NCBI GenBank assembly: GCA_029532415.1
Contig: JAQOTA010000048.1
Coordinates: 732,001 to 796,000 of the forward strand
Reading direction: 5' to 3'
Length of the DNA: 64,000 nucleotides
From: Marasmius tenuissimus
Taxonomy: Eukaryota > Basidiomycota > Agaricomycetes > Agaricales > Marasmiaceae
The notes under the pieces were generated by a model. That model was not told the origin of the DNA. It was given only the letters and a program-made list of their open reading frames with translations, and searched no databases. Every line of letters begins with the position of its first letter. The first letter of the stretch is position 1. Position numbers and translations under genes: made by a program. Shown one piece after another: positions 11,608 to 22,190 of the stretch.

Positions 11608-13039
11608 TCACCTACACCCTGAACATACTAACTCGGCTTGTGCAGCTTGAGCTTTCTCCAACGCGTCGTGAAAATAACGAAGCACCTTCACGGCTGGCAA
11701 CCCGAAGTACTGACCATCGTATTCCCAATCAAGCTTCCCCTTCTCTGAGTTCAAGTACTCCTCCGCCACTCCACCTAACCTCAATGAAGGAAAGTCCTCA
11801 TTCAACCGTTCGGCAATGCTTCGAACATCCTGTTTGTTGAACCCTCGCATGTTGACGCTTTCATCACGTAGTTCATAGATTAGGTCAAGCAACCCGCGGA
11901 ACCCAGTGCGAAAAGAAGGGAAGATATTGGTGACGCCCGCAAAGACGACGAGTGGCACGACGCCTCGGTTCCAGATGGAGAATCTTTGGAGAAACCCACA
12001 ATATTGGTCTTCGAATTTCTGGCCTTGTGCACGGCGAAACACCGGTTGACGCCTGATCTCCCGCCAAGGTGAATCATAATCGTCGATACAGACGACCATA
12101 CTTGGATAGTGTCGACCCGACTTAATCTGGCGAACGCATGTACATATCAGAAAGAAAGATCAACGGGATAGGTTTGAGCCTTCACCAACCATGATGTTTT
12201 ACAACGTGTCTGCCGCAGATTTCTCGATCTGGATGTTTAAACCACCGAAGAATTCCGGATACCGGGTGAGAAACTGCTGCAGCTGCTCGTTGACCTCCAC
12301 GTCAAAGTCGAAATCCGGGTCGAGGGGCTTTAGCTTCGCAAAATTCAATGTCATCACGAAACAATTGCTACGATTCTTGGCTTCCTTCCCGTCGTCGAAT
12401 ATGGAACGGCCCACTGCTGTATTGCGAAAAACGTCGTGGAAATCATCCTTGAGCGATATGTCGTAGAACTGGCGAATCATGGACAGGGTGGTCGTCTTGC
12501 CGATTCCAGGTGGGGCTCCCAAGAAAAAACTTCGGTGCTTCGAAGTGATGTCAAAGATAGGAGAACGATCGCAAAAGTGTCGCCGGTGAACGAGGACCTT
12601 GAAGTCGGTTGTAGGGTCGGAGAGCTGAAATAGATGGCTAAGTAATCTGAGTGATCTACCTAGCAGTTAACAAGTGACCCACTTCTGAGAGGCGAGTCTG
12701 AATAGCATTCTCCAAATAATTTGGTTCAAGTCGTGAGACTTTGAAGCCCTTCGAATCCATGGTCTCGCTGTCGGATTCATGTGTTTGATTGCGTTGTTGA
12801 GCTTGTAAGCCTGACAGATTTGCCTTTTGAACATGAATAATGCCAAAGAAATGAGCGTGAGGAGGTGAGCTGTGGGCTCGAAAGCTGAGAAATGCGTGCG
12901 GTCCTGGACGGAGTAAGTCAGGAGTGGCCGTTCTGGATAATCTGATGATGCGGATGAAAGGCGCTCTTGATACCCTTGAATGAACCCGCCCCCTTGGGAT
13001 AAAACACATCTTGAAGTCAGTTTGCATGGTTCTAGACAT
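11608..13039 (-). CDS. AAA-ATPase-like P-loop protein (left copy, intact)
   Basis: ATG at 13039 and stop TGA at 11608-11610, with two introns (after RLSEV and after the segment ending SAADTL). The N-terminus (MSRTMQTDF..., rich in Arg and Ser) could be a mitochondrial presequence. The core shows TDFKVLVHRRHFCDRSPIFD, a Walker A of GAPPGIGKTTTLSMIRQFYD, and a Walker B-like VVCIDDYDSPW, then LVVFAGVTNIF as a sensor-like strand and EEYLNSEKGKLDWEYDGQYFG near the end. This pattern (GKT-LSMI-FYD, then IDDYD.P) fits the AAA-ATPase-like family (Pfam PF09820), expanded in Agaricomycetes. In many organisms that family carries a C-terminal PD-(D/E)XK nuclease domain; it is absent here. Role unknown. 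The reading frame is whole, unlike the three related copies in the window. Confidence 0.75.
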
Positions 13040-13321
13040 TGATCTTATGAGTACAGCGGTGGTGGTGTTCAGTTCTGCAGGAGGTCAGTTGTGGGAGTTT
13101 CAAAAATTTCATACGATCGTCGGAAAGTGCCGAAGTTGGCTCGATCTTTAAGTCGATTGTCGTGGCTTATCTCCATTTTCCAAGATCGTGTATCAAGTAA
13201 TTTTATGACCTCTCAAATCTATAGTAGCAATCCCCAATGGACTGACAAGTCAACCAGCACACAGGGCTACAGAACGCGCTCTCCGTTGCTGCTTACTATT
13301 CTTCGTCCAGACCCAGCTCAG

Positions 13322-15167
13322 CTACAGTTCCCACCGCTCCACCTGTAGATATTCTGGCAACGCCTTCCCTCCAACATCCATCCCTTTCGCATACTCCCTG
13401 ATTTCCTTCAAGTCGTCCGCATCCATCGTCGACGAGCTCAGGGTCGTCATCTTTTGCCCAGCTTGATCGTGAATGGAAAGCCCAATATGTTTTTCACTCT
13501 TGCGCCCGCCTCCGAGACCATCGCCCGGCGAAGGCTCGAGGACAGAGCAAGGCATTCCAGGTTTGCAGAAGGCTTTGTGGTTAGGCCAGTCCTGTTAGTG
13601 ACAAGTGGTATGACTTGGTTAGGGAATGGATTGGTGGAATCTATGCCCTAACTTACCTCTTTTTCTGTAGACGCGCAAGTCAAGTTCAGATTGAGTTGGA
13701 CTCTCACATTGAGCAGTCGAAAGGATGAACTGGATCTACGCACGACATCTGCAAATGATTTCAGCGATGAGCGAGGGTAAACGGGCCGAAAAGGTAACAC
13801 CTACTTCTGGCCACAGTAACTCGGTTTCTTATCCGCATCGCACTTTCCTCCACCTTCATGATAGATCGAGACCCTTAGTAACGCGGAAAACTCATCAATT
13901 CGAACGAACACGCACATTTCTGGAACAGCTTTCCGTGACTGGTCTCCATCCCACACCCCACATTTGCACACCGATACACATTTGGCCTTTGTATCCTTTT
14001 TCTCCCACTCCTTGCTATCTCCTCGGCGTACTCAATGTCCCTCTTCCTCTTTGCCGCCCACAACTTCTCATACATGTGCTTCACCACCGGCTGTCGGTAC
14101 GTGTGGACATTCCCTTCGAGTTCCTTTGAAAAATGCATAACAGCGGGCGATGGGTTGTCCGACGCGTGGATCAAGGCTTGATTGGCATGATGAGCAGCGA
14201 GGAACATGTTGCGCGTGCGAAAGTCGGAGCAGGAGGTGTGCCAATTCATGAGGTTGGCATGAGCTATGGAACGTGTAACGGGTGGTGCGTTCGGATTGGT
14301 AGCCGTTTTCGCGAGGATATCTCGACAGAGACGAAAATTTGGAGCGGTTTGAATGCCCGCCCGAAGCCTAGATAGTGGAAGATCTCTAGAGCGCGAATTT
14401 CTGCGAGAAAGGTGGACCCCATACCGTAGTGCATAATCCAATTGGCTCTCAGCGACACCTTGCTCTGCCTCTCTTTCGATCATATCGAGCGGTTTTGCCA
14501 CGAAAAGCCTCTCAAGCATGTCCATCTCCTCCATGATATTGAACCTGAGATCCGTCAATGACTGTGCTGGTCGTGCATTGGTCAGGTACTGTAGATATTG
14601 GGTGACCCTGACTTGCCGTTCTTGCACTGCGTTCTCAACGTCAGGAAAGGTTTCGAGGGAAGGAGGTCGGAAGTTGTGGAATCCAATCGATTCGGGGGTC
14701 TGCAACGAGGATGCCACGGTTGGACTAAGTGGAGGGTTGGCTTTTCTCTTCATATCTCTGAATGCATCATCGAATTCTCGTTGAGCTAAAAAGACGATGC
14801 TCTTCGTCTGCACCTGCGCACGAGGGTATCCCAGCTTTTTCAACTCTGCAGCTACGATTTTGGAGAGCGTCGGGTCGTCTGTTGAGACCGACATTCCTGA
14901 CCCCGATCCTCCCTCAGTAAAAACGTGTAGATTATTCTTGAGATGTTTGACGAGCCCTTTTGCGACTTCGGGTGCTGCGTGTTCCGCAGTTTCCGGGAAA
15001 AACTCGATACCACTCGTATGTTCGTCCAGATCGACAGGAAGTCGTTCGATATGTTTTGCGTTGGTGGTAGTGTTGAGAATAAACAAGATATGACTCGGGT
15101 AAGGTTCGATAGGGATATATCTTACGTCGAAGTGATATGCTGACGGCCGAGAAGAGTTCTTTGGCAT
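13322..15167 (-). CDS. MYND zinc-finger protein
   Basis: A long first exon starts at the ATG at 15167 (MPKNSSRPSAYHFDVRYI) and runs about 410 codons with no recognised domain, apart from helical repeats that may be TPR-like. It ends in YRCANVGCGMETSHGKLFQKCA, the first half of a MYND finger (C-x4-C...C). Downstream exons supply CASTEKEDWPNHKAFCKPG, the second half with the Cys, the DW motif, the His and the final Cys. The last exon ends LPEYLQVERWEL before TAG at 13322-13324. MYND fingers bind proline-rich peptides in partner proteins. The inverted copy at 36529-37319 is a deleted remnant. The small middle exon was placed by eye. Confidence 0.7.
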
Positions 15168-15565
15168 AGCTGGAAGTAGATTGAATTGTTGATGGTGGTT
15201 AATGAAATGGAGGTGAGTCGTGAGAAGATGTATTTTTCTTCAACGCCAAGAGCCAAGGAGGCGCGTCTCTTGCTTTGACGGCGATACAGTCATGTAAATC
15301 GATGTCGCTCTCGACCGAAAGTTCAGTGAAGCAGCTACATTCTGCCAAACAGTACCACGTTCGAACGTCCAACCGGACCTTTGGCGGCCATGCAAGGTCG
15401 AAGGTCTGAAGAACCGTTGGTAACAGCGGTGAAGCTCTGATGTTCAAACTCGAATACATGGCATTTGTGCATGAAACCAGGCACTCTTGTAAGGTAAGAT
15501 CTACAAGTATGGGTTATCCTACCGCAGCCGTGAGAGTCGGCCTAGGGGAGACTAGGGTTATTCTA
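15168..15565. other. Intergenic region
   Basis: It lies upstream of the MYND gene and downstream of the kinase-like gene. A - strand frame at 15199-15459 is open but shows no domain. No gene is supported. Confidence 0.45.
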
Positions 15566-16775
15566 TCAATAGGAGTCCTCGATATCGCACCAAAACTTTG
15601 GGTATCGCAACATCGCAGCATTTCTTAATCTCCAGGGACTACTCCATTGTATGACATTCTCGTCGGTCTTGAGAGATCGATCAAAATCAATGATACGATA
15701 CTTGTGAGGGTGTCCATGTCGAGGGCAAATACCGGTACTTGAAGAACTCTCGAAGGCATGGAGGAAGTTGTACATCCGCACATCAGCGTGTATGATATGG
15801 GCAGCTGTAAGATCTGTCATGAGCTCTTTCAAGTCCGACATATTCTTCACAGCGACTGGTGAATTGCGATTCTGTTCTTGTTCGTAGTCGAGCGTACGAC
15901 CCAGCTTTTCCAGGACCAGCACCGAGACAAGAGGATTCTTCGGGTCCGGTGACCAATCATGCCAGCTCTACGCAATCTTTTGAGCCTCGCTAGTCACGGT
16001 ATAGCAATAAAGAAGGCGAACTTACTGAAGATGTATACTCAGCGTTGGGAGAGAGCGCTCTGGGATCTCTCCTATCTTCAGGCAAAAAATCAGCATGTGG
16101 ATCTTCTTCCTCGTCGTAATCCTCCGGTGCTTCAAGCGAGACATCAACGTCATTCTTTTCCCAAGGCACAATGGTAGTCGCATCTCCGAGCGAGGACGTA
16201 AAGAGCCCATAACATTTTGGGACTATGCAGCCTTGAAATCCCTGCTCTTCCGGAAGCTGGTCGTAGAACCATGCTTCTCGAGCTAGACTACGACAGTGAT
16301 AGGGCATCGCGAATTTGATACAGACGTGCGTGGGCTTAGGAGCTGAGGCCGGGAAAGAGGAGTCGCCATCAGCCTACTCGATTATCCGCGCAGAGTAGAC
16401 AATTCCTGTCCGACCAGCGCCGAGTTTCTCCTCGAGTTCGACGACCAAGGTATTTGGATGAGGTTTGGGTGTGTCGATGAACCATCCGGGAGGATAATCT
16501 GGAGGTGAATTCGGCCAATGTGGGAAGTCTGGAATGAAGCGAGGAGCTGGGAACGTTTCCTTGCGTTGGAGCGACAGTGGGAGTGGCTCTGCAGTCGACG
16601 AAACGAGATTCTTGATGACCAAGAACGAAAATAAGCATGAAGCTACCAGATGAGACGTAGAGCTAGGAAGAACGGCTGCAAGAGCTGCACTTGCTACAGG
16701 CTCAGCGTTGCAGGTGGTGGCACTCATTGAAGAGTTCCCTGGTGCACATGATGTGTCGTTTGCCGAGACTATCAA
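15566..16775 (-). pseudogene. Kinase-like protein gene with an in-frame TAG
   Basis: Start ATG at 16775. The N-terminal part has a hydrophobic stretch (VASCLFSFLVIKNL). The kinase-like core follows: LEEKLGAGRTGIVYSARI (glycine loop), CIKFA with the likely ATP Lys, LAREAWFYDQL (helix C Glu), VLVLEKLGRTL, a catalytic-loop-like HIIHADVRMYNFLHA with Asp, and YRIIDFDRSL in place of DFG. The stop is at 15566-15568. This type of degenerate kinase is common in basidiomycete accessory families. After IIE the codon at 16374-16376 is TAG, and the frame continues open without a splice signal for 22 codons (ADGDSSFP, then KPTHVCIKFA) into the core. The gene is therefore interrupted by one nonsense codon, a sequence error or readthrough. 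One intron lies near 15925-15985. A decayed copy of the first exon is at 24525-24780. Confidence 0.65.
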
Positions 16776-16963
16776 AGCGACGAGCGCCAGGGCTTAGGAG
16801 ACTCAGGCTGCCAATGCAAAGGCAAGAGATCCGACTCGGACACAAGAATCAACTTATGAGTGTTGCCCGATAGCCAAATACCGTCTTAGATGAAGGGGGT
16901 CGCTCAAGTAAGAGATCGATATGAGATTCCATTCCTGTGATGAGCTGAGTTAAATAGTTCAAG

Positions 16964-18216
16964 TTAATGTGCCATATCTATGGATGTTACTTCTGAGGCC
17001 TTGAGCTTGGAACCACGGCACGTCTTGGCATGACGATTCCGAGTATGCGTTGTTCCAAACCTTTTGCCACACCCGGTACACTCGTGAGGCTTGATGCCAT
17101 AATGAGAGTTGAGATGGTCTGCAAGAGGGAAAGGTCAGTGACAAGAGATAATATGAGGACAAACCGCGTACTTGTTACACCATGCCTCTCAGTGAAGGTG
17201 GCCGAGCAAAGGTGGCAGGAATATTTTCCTTCCTTTTTGCGACGTGTCGAAGAAGCTTCCAGAACGGTCGGCTTCGCGACGGTAGGAGAGAGGATGGCTC
17301 CTTCACTTGGAGCGATGTATGGAGAGGGCCTTTCGTAGCGGCGACGGACGGGACGAGAGGGACCAACTCGACAATCAAGTGGGTCGGGGGATGGGTCACC
17401 ATCGAGGACACGGGGAGGATCGAAGTTATGGCTCGTGTCGAAGAACTTGAGCGGAGCCAAGCTGGGACTGTCTTTCGAGGCATGGAAGCCCGAACCCTCC
17501 TTGTCTGAAGAATCGTAGGTCAAGTCGTCGACAAGGCCGGTAACATGGCCGTTCGATTTGTCGACTGGAGTCTCCATAAATGATGTGAAAGGAGGGGCGG
17601 TAGAAAATGGATTGGGATCGTAGGGCCGGGGGAAACCTGGGGGAAATGAACCGCACGATGAAATGGAAGGTGACTCAACGGCTGTCGCAGAAAGATCTGA
17701 CCCTGACAACACAGACTGGGGTCGCGAGGATGTCAAATGGCGCGGAAGGAAGAGACTCGCTTCCAAAGAAGGGTAATTGGTGGTAGAGGGCGAGTTTGGG
17801 TCATCCATAAACTCAGACGACCCAGCGCTATAGTCAGGAATACAGTCATTTATGTAGCCCGAATCGGATATGTTCCAGATGTACCCCAACTCAGTCGATG
17901 GAACTGGGTCTTCAGCGCGTATGTTATCGGTACTGTGCAGATGTTCTGGCGAGAATTTTGAGTGGTCAACCGGAGTGTCCATAGATGATGCTGGCAAGTC
18001 CTGCATACTTGACCTCGATTCCGTGTACGAAATCTCCATTTCCGGAAATTCTTCCTCGGTGTGAGGACCACTTGGTTCACACAATTGGAGCAACACCGGA
18101 ACGACCGCACTTCCACCGTTCCTGCTACCCGTCACTGGGCTCATACTCTGTCGAATACGTTCAATCTCTGCGGTGGTCATGGTTTCTGTGTAAATGACGC
18201 CTGTGATCGTTCCCAT
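16964..18216 (-). CDS. C2H2 zinc-finger protein (module 1)
   Basis: ATG at 18216 (MGTITGVIYTE). A Ser/Pro/Asp-rich N-terminal region of more than 300 residues looks like an activation or regulatory region. Two C2H2 fingers sit at the C-terminus: YSCHLCSATFTERHGV, interrupted by an intron, then NHLNSHYG, and HECTGCGKRFGTTHTRNRHAKTC. The stop TAA is at 16964-16966. The intron is phase 1 and lies between the Cys pair and His pair of finger 1, as in the other C2H2 genes of this window. The N-terminal block (TGVIYTETMT..E, then QSMSPVTGS, SYTESRSSMQDLP) is shared with the chimeric gene at 21097-22190. The start lies only 41 bp after the stop of the upstream gene on the same strand, so the two may share a transcript or be one spliced gene. 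Confidence 0.7.
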
Positions 18217-18257
18217 TGATGTGCTCGTCAGTTAACATTATAAAAGCGCTAGGAACA

Positions 18258-20385
18258 CTACGCACCTCCTTCAACAACAAACTTCAGCTTTCCACATATA
18301 CGTCTGAGAAGCTCAGTCCCGCTTGGGACTTCCTCATCGAACTGAACCGGCATTGAATCAGAAAGTGAATAGATTTCGCGCAATGAGCGAGTATACACAC
18401 AGAGTCCAACACCCCCATCCAGTCTTCGTCTTGGGAGAACGCAACACAATCAGGGTCCAACAAGGGTGGCCGTATTTGCGAGATAAGCTCCAGAGCGAAC
18501 TTATTTATGAGGTGACAAGGATGGGAGACCTGAAGGGAAATAGTCCTTCAGTGCCCAGCATGCGGCTCCTTTTTAGGCGGGAGGGCGGCCCAAGATAGTT
18601 CACATACCGTATTAAAAGCGGATCCCGAGAGATTGATGGTATTCCCCTCGTGAGGTTGATGTTCGTCTGATGGTGAGGGACAACCTTCGAAATGCATAGC
18701 ATGGTCACAATCACTGGGCGATTCTTGAGTTGAGGAGGATGTATCAGAAAATGACCGAGACGAGTTCTGAGGGTTTCGGGAAGGATGTGGCGCGCTCTGG
18801 GAGCGATTGGAGGGACTCCCCGAGTGGCGGCTGGCCCCAGGATCCTCACCATCATTGCTAGAGGGACAAGGAGGAGGAGATGGGCTTGTATTAGTACTGC
18901 CATTCATTCTGTTAATCCAGATGCCGCGGATGAAAACAGTCTCCTCGGGCTCTTTGTGGATCGGTGTCGGCGTGCGCGCTGATTGCGCCCAGCATCCTGC
19001 AGGACGGAAGCTCCACAAGCACCGACCACTGACATTGTCGACAGTAAGCTTCAAGAAGTCAGTTTTGTTGTGAGAACGACTAGACTTTGCGTCCCATCCG
19101 GCCATTGCCCATGTAGAGCACCGTTCGATACCTGTCAGAAGACACAGGGTCTGGCTTTCGTCGAGGTCTCCCGCCTTTTCAGCGAAGTCGTACCATTGCC
19201 GCCAGTGGCTCTGAATACGCGTTTTGAACCTGTGCGTGTTCTGTAGCTTTTTCAAAACACCCCCTCGCGGAAGCATCAAGAGTGCGCCCTCTTTTTCGGA
19301 CAACTCGAAGGTAAAGACGCTGTTCGTGACCAGTTAGAGGGCGAAGAATCACACTTTTTCCCGTGTGGACATACCTCGATTCCCCGCGCTGTTCTAAGAT
19401 GGCCCCTTTTGGTTTCGCTAATATCTCCAGTCCTCCATGGTATTCGGCATCCACAGTGATATCTTTTTCCACGTCACAAAGCGGATCAGCATCCTCCGGT
19501 ACCTGGTCTCCGTGAGTGATGTTGAAGAGTGTGTGAAAAGGATCAAGGTCAGAGCAGACTCCAACATCCCCGATGTTGATCAGGTACTCTTTCCCAGCAG
19601 CAGTACGTCGGGGTGAAGGTTTCCAGAGAGGATATCCAAGCCTACATGTGGATAAGAGTGACGCATACAGCTGGCCAGGCGTCTGATCGTCCCCGTGGAT
19701 GGTAGACGGGTCAGCTCGAGAAGATAAGAGCGCGGCAGGGATAGAGTTAGCAGATGTATTATTTTCTGGAGACGGGGAAGCAGTGGTTACTGAAGTCGGA
19801 GAAGCAGTGGTCGTTGAGGTAGACGGAGGAACTGGCGTCGCCTGTTGAGCGGATGAGCTGTGTAATAGGACATGAGTTGAGCTTTTCAGATACCATGACG
19901 AGTGTGCATTCGTACCTCCCGTTCGGAAATTGTAGATAGAATATTGCTGTGCCCTAAAAACACCTCAACATCGGCGAGACGTTGCTGAGAGTGGATACCA
20001 GTGGATGCTTACACAGTCACTGTATACTGAAGCACAACATGAATTAGAAGATCTACCACCCAGTAGAAAGCCGCAATGACACACCATTGGACCCATTGTT
20101 TGTCTGATTATAGTTTCCCCGGTTCTCAGTAACAACAGTTGCATCCTGTTGGGGAGGGAGAGCGTCCTGAGGCTGGAGATGAAAACGGCCAGGTTGGAGC
20201 TGAGGATTTGGGTGAAGAAATTCCGGAGACGGTAACGGGGAAAAGTGCGATGGTGCTGGTGGGCAGATTGGATCAGCTCCCCCGATTCTTTGAGACTGGA
20301 ACTGTGGGCTTTGTCGCCGAGGTTTATCTTCTTCATGACCTCGGTCGAAGACATAGTTATAAAGAGATCGAAGAGCATTCAACAT
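18258..20385 (-). CDS. Basidiomycete 'GDVG' protein of unknown function (module 1)
   Basis: ATG at 20385 (MLNALRSLYNYVF), a Pro/Gln-rich N-terminus, then the landmarks of a large uncharacterised Agaricomycete family: GYPLWKPSP, INIGDVGVCSD, FHTLFNITHG, KEGALLMLPRGG, HWRQWYDFAE, LCLLTGIERCSTWAMA. The C-terminus carries HPCHLINKFALELI, VAFSQDEDWMGVLD and GTELLRRICGKLKFVVEGG, then TAG at 18258-18260. Several introns separate these blocks. The family has no known activity. A second copy is at 22174-24299. The landmarks are recalled from similar proteins, not from a search. The close downstream neighbour is the C2H2 gene at 16964-18216. Confidence 0.65.
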
Positions 20386-21096
20386 CGTTGATATATGATA
20401 CCAGTGAAGCAGTGGATTTCGTCCACACCATAGGCGTGGCTTGCTCAGTGCTGTGTTGGGACGCTAAGCGCTCTGAGTCTTTGGGATGACAGGTTCTTGA
20501 CAGCTATTGCGTCACTCGCGCGAGCAACCCAAAATTCTCTAAGTGCGTCAAGTAGGGATGAGTATGTTTGAGCATGTCGGCCCTTGCCCATTGTTTTGTC
20601 TACATCTACATAGGCGGCTATCCGGCGGCTTGCGTCAACGTTAACTTGTCTCTAGCAATAGAATACAGTTTACTGTAAATGCGATACGGCCGAGCTAAAG
20701 ACCTGCCGGAGTTGTGCCGGAATCATTCGGTGCTTTTGTTGGGCGCTGAAGCGGTGAGTGCTGGCGACATACTTCAACTTAGGGTTGTTGGGGACATACA
20801 TGGCTGGTGTGCAAATACCGTTATCTTTCATATAAATGAAACAGAACAAAAAAACTCGTTAAAGGGAGGACAGGAAAGGCGAAGAGAGCGAAAACATACA
20901 GGGTGACATGTAAACACATGGACAGGAGAGCATTGTACGAATGATAACGAAGAGAAACAACGATTCGAGAAGGGGGAACAGACTTCATAGGCAATTAGAA
21001 AGAAAGGGGGAAAGAGTCATGTCCAAGAAGAAGAGTTTGAAAAGCACAAGTCTATACGTGACCCCACAAGAAACAAAACCAGCGCACACTTCGCTT
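20386..21096. other. Intergenic region including an inverted 3' tail
   Basis: From about 20838 onward it is an inverted copy of the 3' flank of the Crz1-like gene (31782-32045). The part from 20386 to 20837 shows no gene. Confidence 0.55.
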
Positions 21097-21755
21097 CTAC
21101 AATGTAACGTTCGCCCCACCACCCAACCCTCGCCCATCCTCCATTTTGTACTCCTGCTGCTCAATCTTCACGTTCGGTGTTATTGGGATGGGCAACGACT
21201 TGGCTGGCCCATCCTTACTTCCCCTCTTTCCAGACCCGCCGTTGGGTGAGTCTGCCGCACCAGGAGGCAACGTCCCGTTCTGTTCCAACGTTCGTTGACA
21301 TTCTGCTCCTCCTTCCGAGCGCACTGTGAGGAACGTGGAGCGTAAGTCACCCGCACGAAGAGAGGTATGTTTTGAATGGTACTCACAATGTCTATTCAAC
21401 GCATCCATCCTCGCAAACGGCTTCTGACATCCCTCACACGTGAAAGGCCGATAGTTCGTATGCAACTGTTCGTGCCTCTTACAATCATGCTGTCGCGCAA
21501 AGCCCTTCCCACATCCAGGCCAGTGACACACGAAAGGCTTCTCCTCATTATGCGAGCGGATATGACCTGAGAGAGAGCAAATATCAGTTACTATAGTTCC
21601 CGTCGATTCGCAATAGCAATGTACTCACCCTTCAAGTTGAAACTCCTCGTGAACGTACTTCCACATCCCGGAACCGGACAAGGGAACGAAGCCTCTTGCT
21701 TCCTCCTTTTGTGGCTCGCCTTCGCAGTTCGTCCGGTCGTAGAAGTCGTCTTTGT
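20838..21755. repeat. Nested inverted duplication, left arm (zinc-finger end)
   Basis: Read on the - strand this matches 31125-32045 on the + strand at very high identity, including two introns and the 3' flank. One intron is identical by eye. It covers the three-finger region and the tail of the Crz1-like gene. The abrupt start at about 21755 marks the fusion point of the chimeric gene. Confidence 0.85.
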
Positions 21756-22190
21756 GTGAGTCAACCCTGACGTGGTGGGTTCAAGGATCCGAGCCGAGCT
21801 GGCCGCGAGTGAGGACTCGGATTCGGGACTACGAGAGCGGTTTTTGTTAGTGGGTTGGCGTTCTTCATGAGAGTCGCCAGAAAGTTCGTTAGGGGGGCAC
21901 CATGTCTCCTCAAGGTTCATGTCCGAGTCCGATCCACCTGGTAAGTCCTGCCTACTCAACCTCGATTCCGTGCACGAAATCTCCATTCCCACGAGTTCGT
22001 CGTCCTCGGTGTGAGGAACGCTTGTTTCGCATAGTTGGAACAAAACCGGAACGACCGTACTTGCCATCTTGCTACCCGTCACCAGGCTCATACTCTGCTG
22101 AATACTTTCCAGCTCTGTGGAAGTCATAAACTCTGTGTAAATGGTGCCTGTAATTGCCTCCACATCAATGTACTCATCGGTCACCATCAT
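21097..22190 (-). CDS. Chimeric C2H2 zinc-finger protein (module N-terminus + Crz1-like fingers)
   Basis: ATG at 22190 (or 22187), stop TAG at 21097-21099. The N-terminal part ([37 protein letters not shown]) is a paralogue of the C2H2 gene at 16964-18216. From [18 protein letters not shown] onward it matches the C-terminal region of the Crz1-like gene at 28965-31781, including [38 protein letters not shown] and [17 protein letters not shown], both introns and the tail ending EGGANVTL-like. It has all three fingers but lacks the long Ser/Gln/Gly-rich regulatory part of the donor. A product could bind the same DNA sites without the same control. The 5' end overlaps the 3' end of the GDVG-family frame by up to 17 bp. 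Confidence 0.75.

Larger units (their letters stand above)
6430..15167. repeat. Left arm of a large inverted duplication
   Basis: This stretch, read on the - strand, matches 36527-44335 read on the + strand in the same order: MYND gene, AAA-ATPase-like gene, a spacer with conserved blocks, then the helical-protein gene. The outer boundary lies just past the helical-protein stop, where sequence similarity fades near 6430 and 44335. The inner boundary is close to the MYND start codon. Similarity is very high from about 6480 to 9840 and clearly lower in the rest of the arm. Confidence 0.85.

Noticed and set aside
16987..18216. Reading the last residues of the open frame as the true C-terminus of the module 1 C2H2 gene
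   Set aside because: The frame runs into the intron; the spliced exon supplies NHLNSHYG and the second finger, with the stop at 16964.
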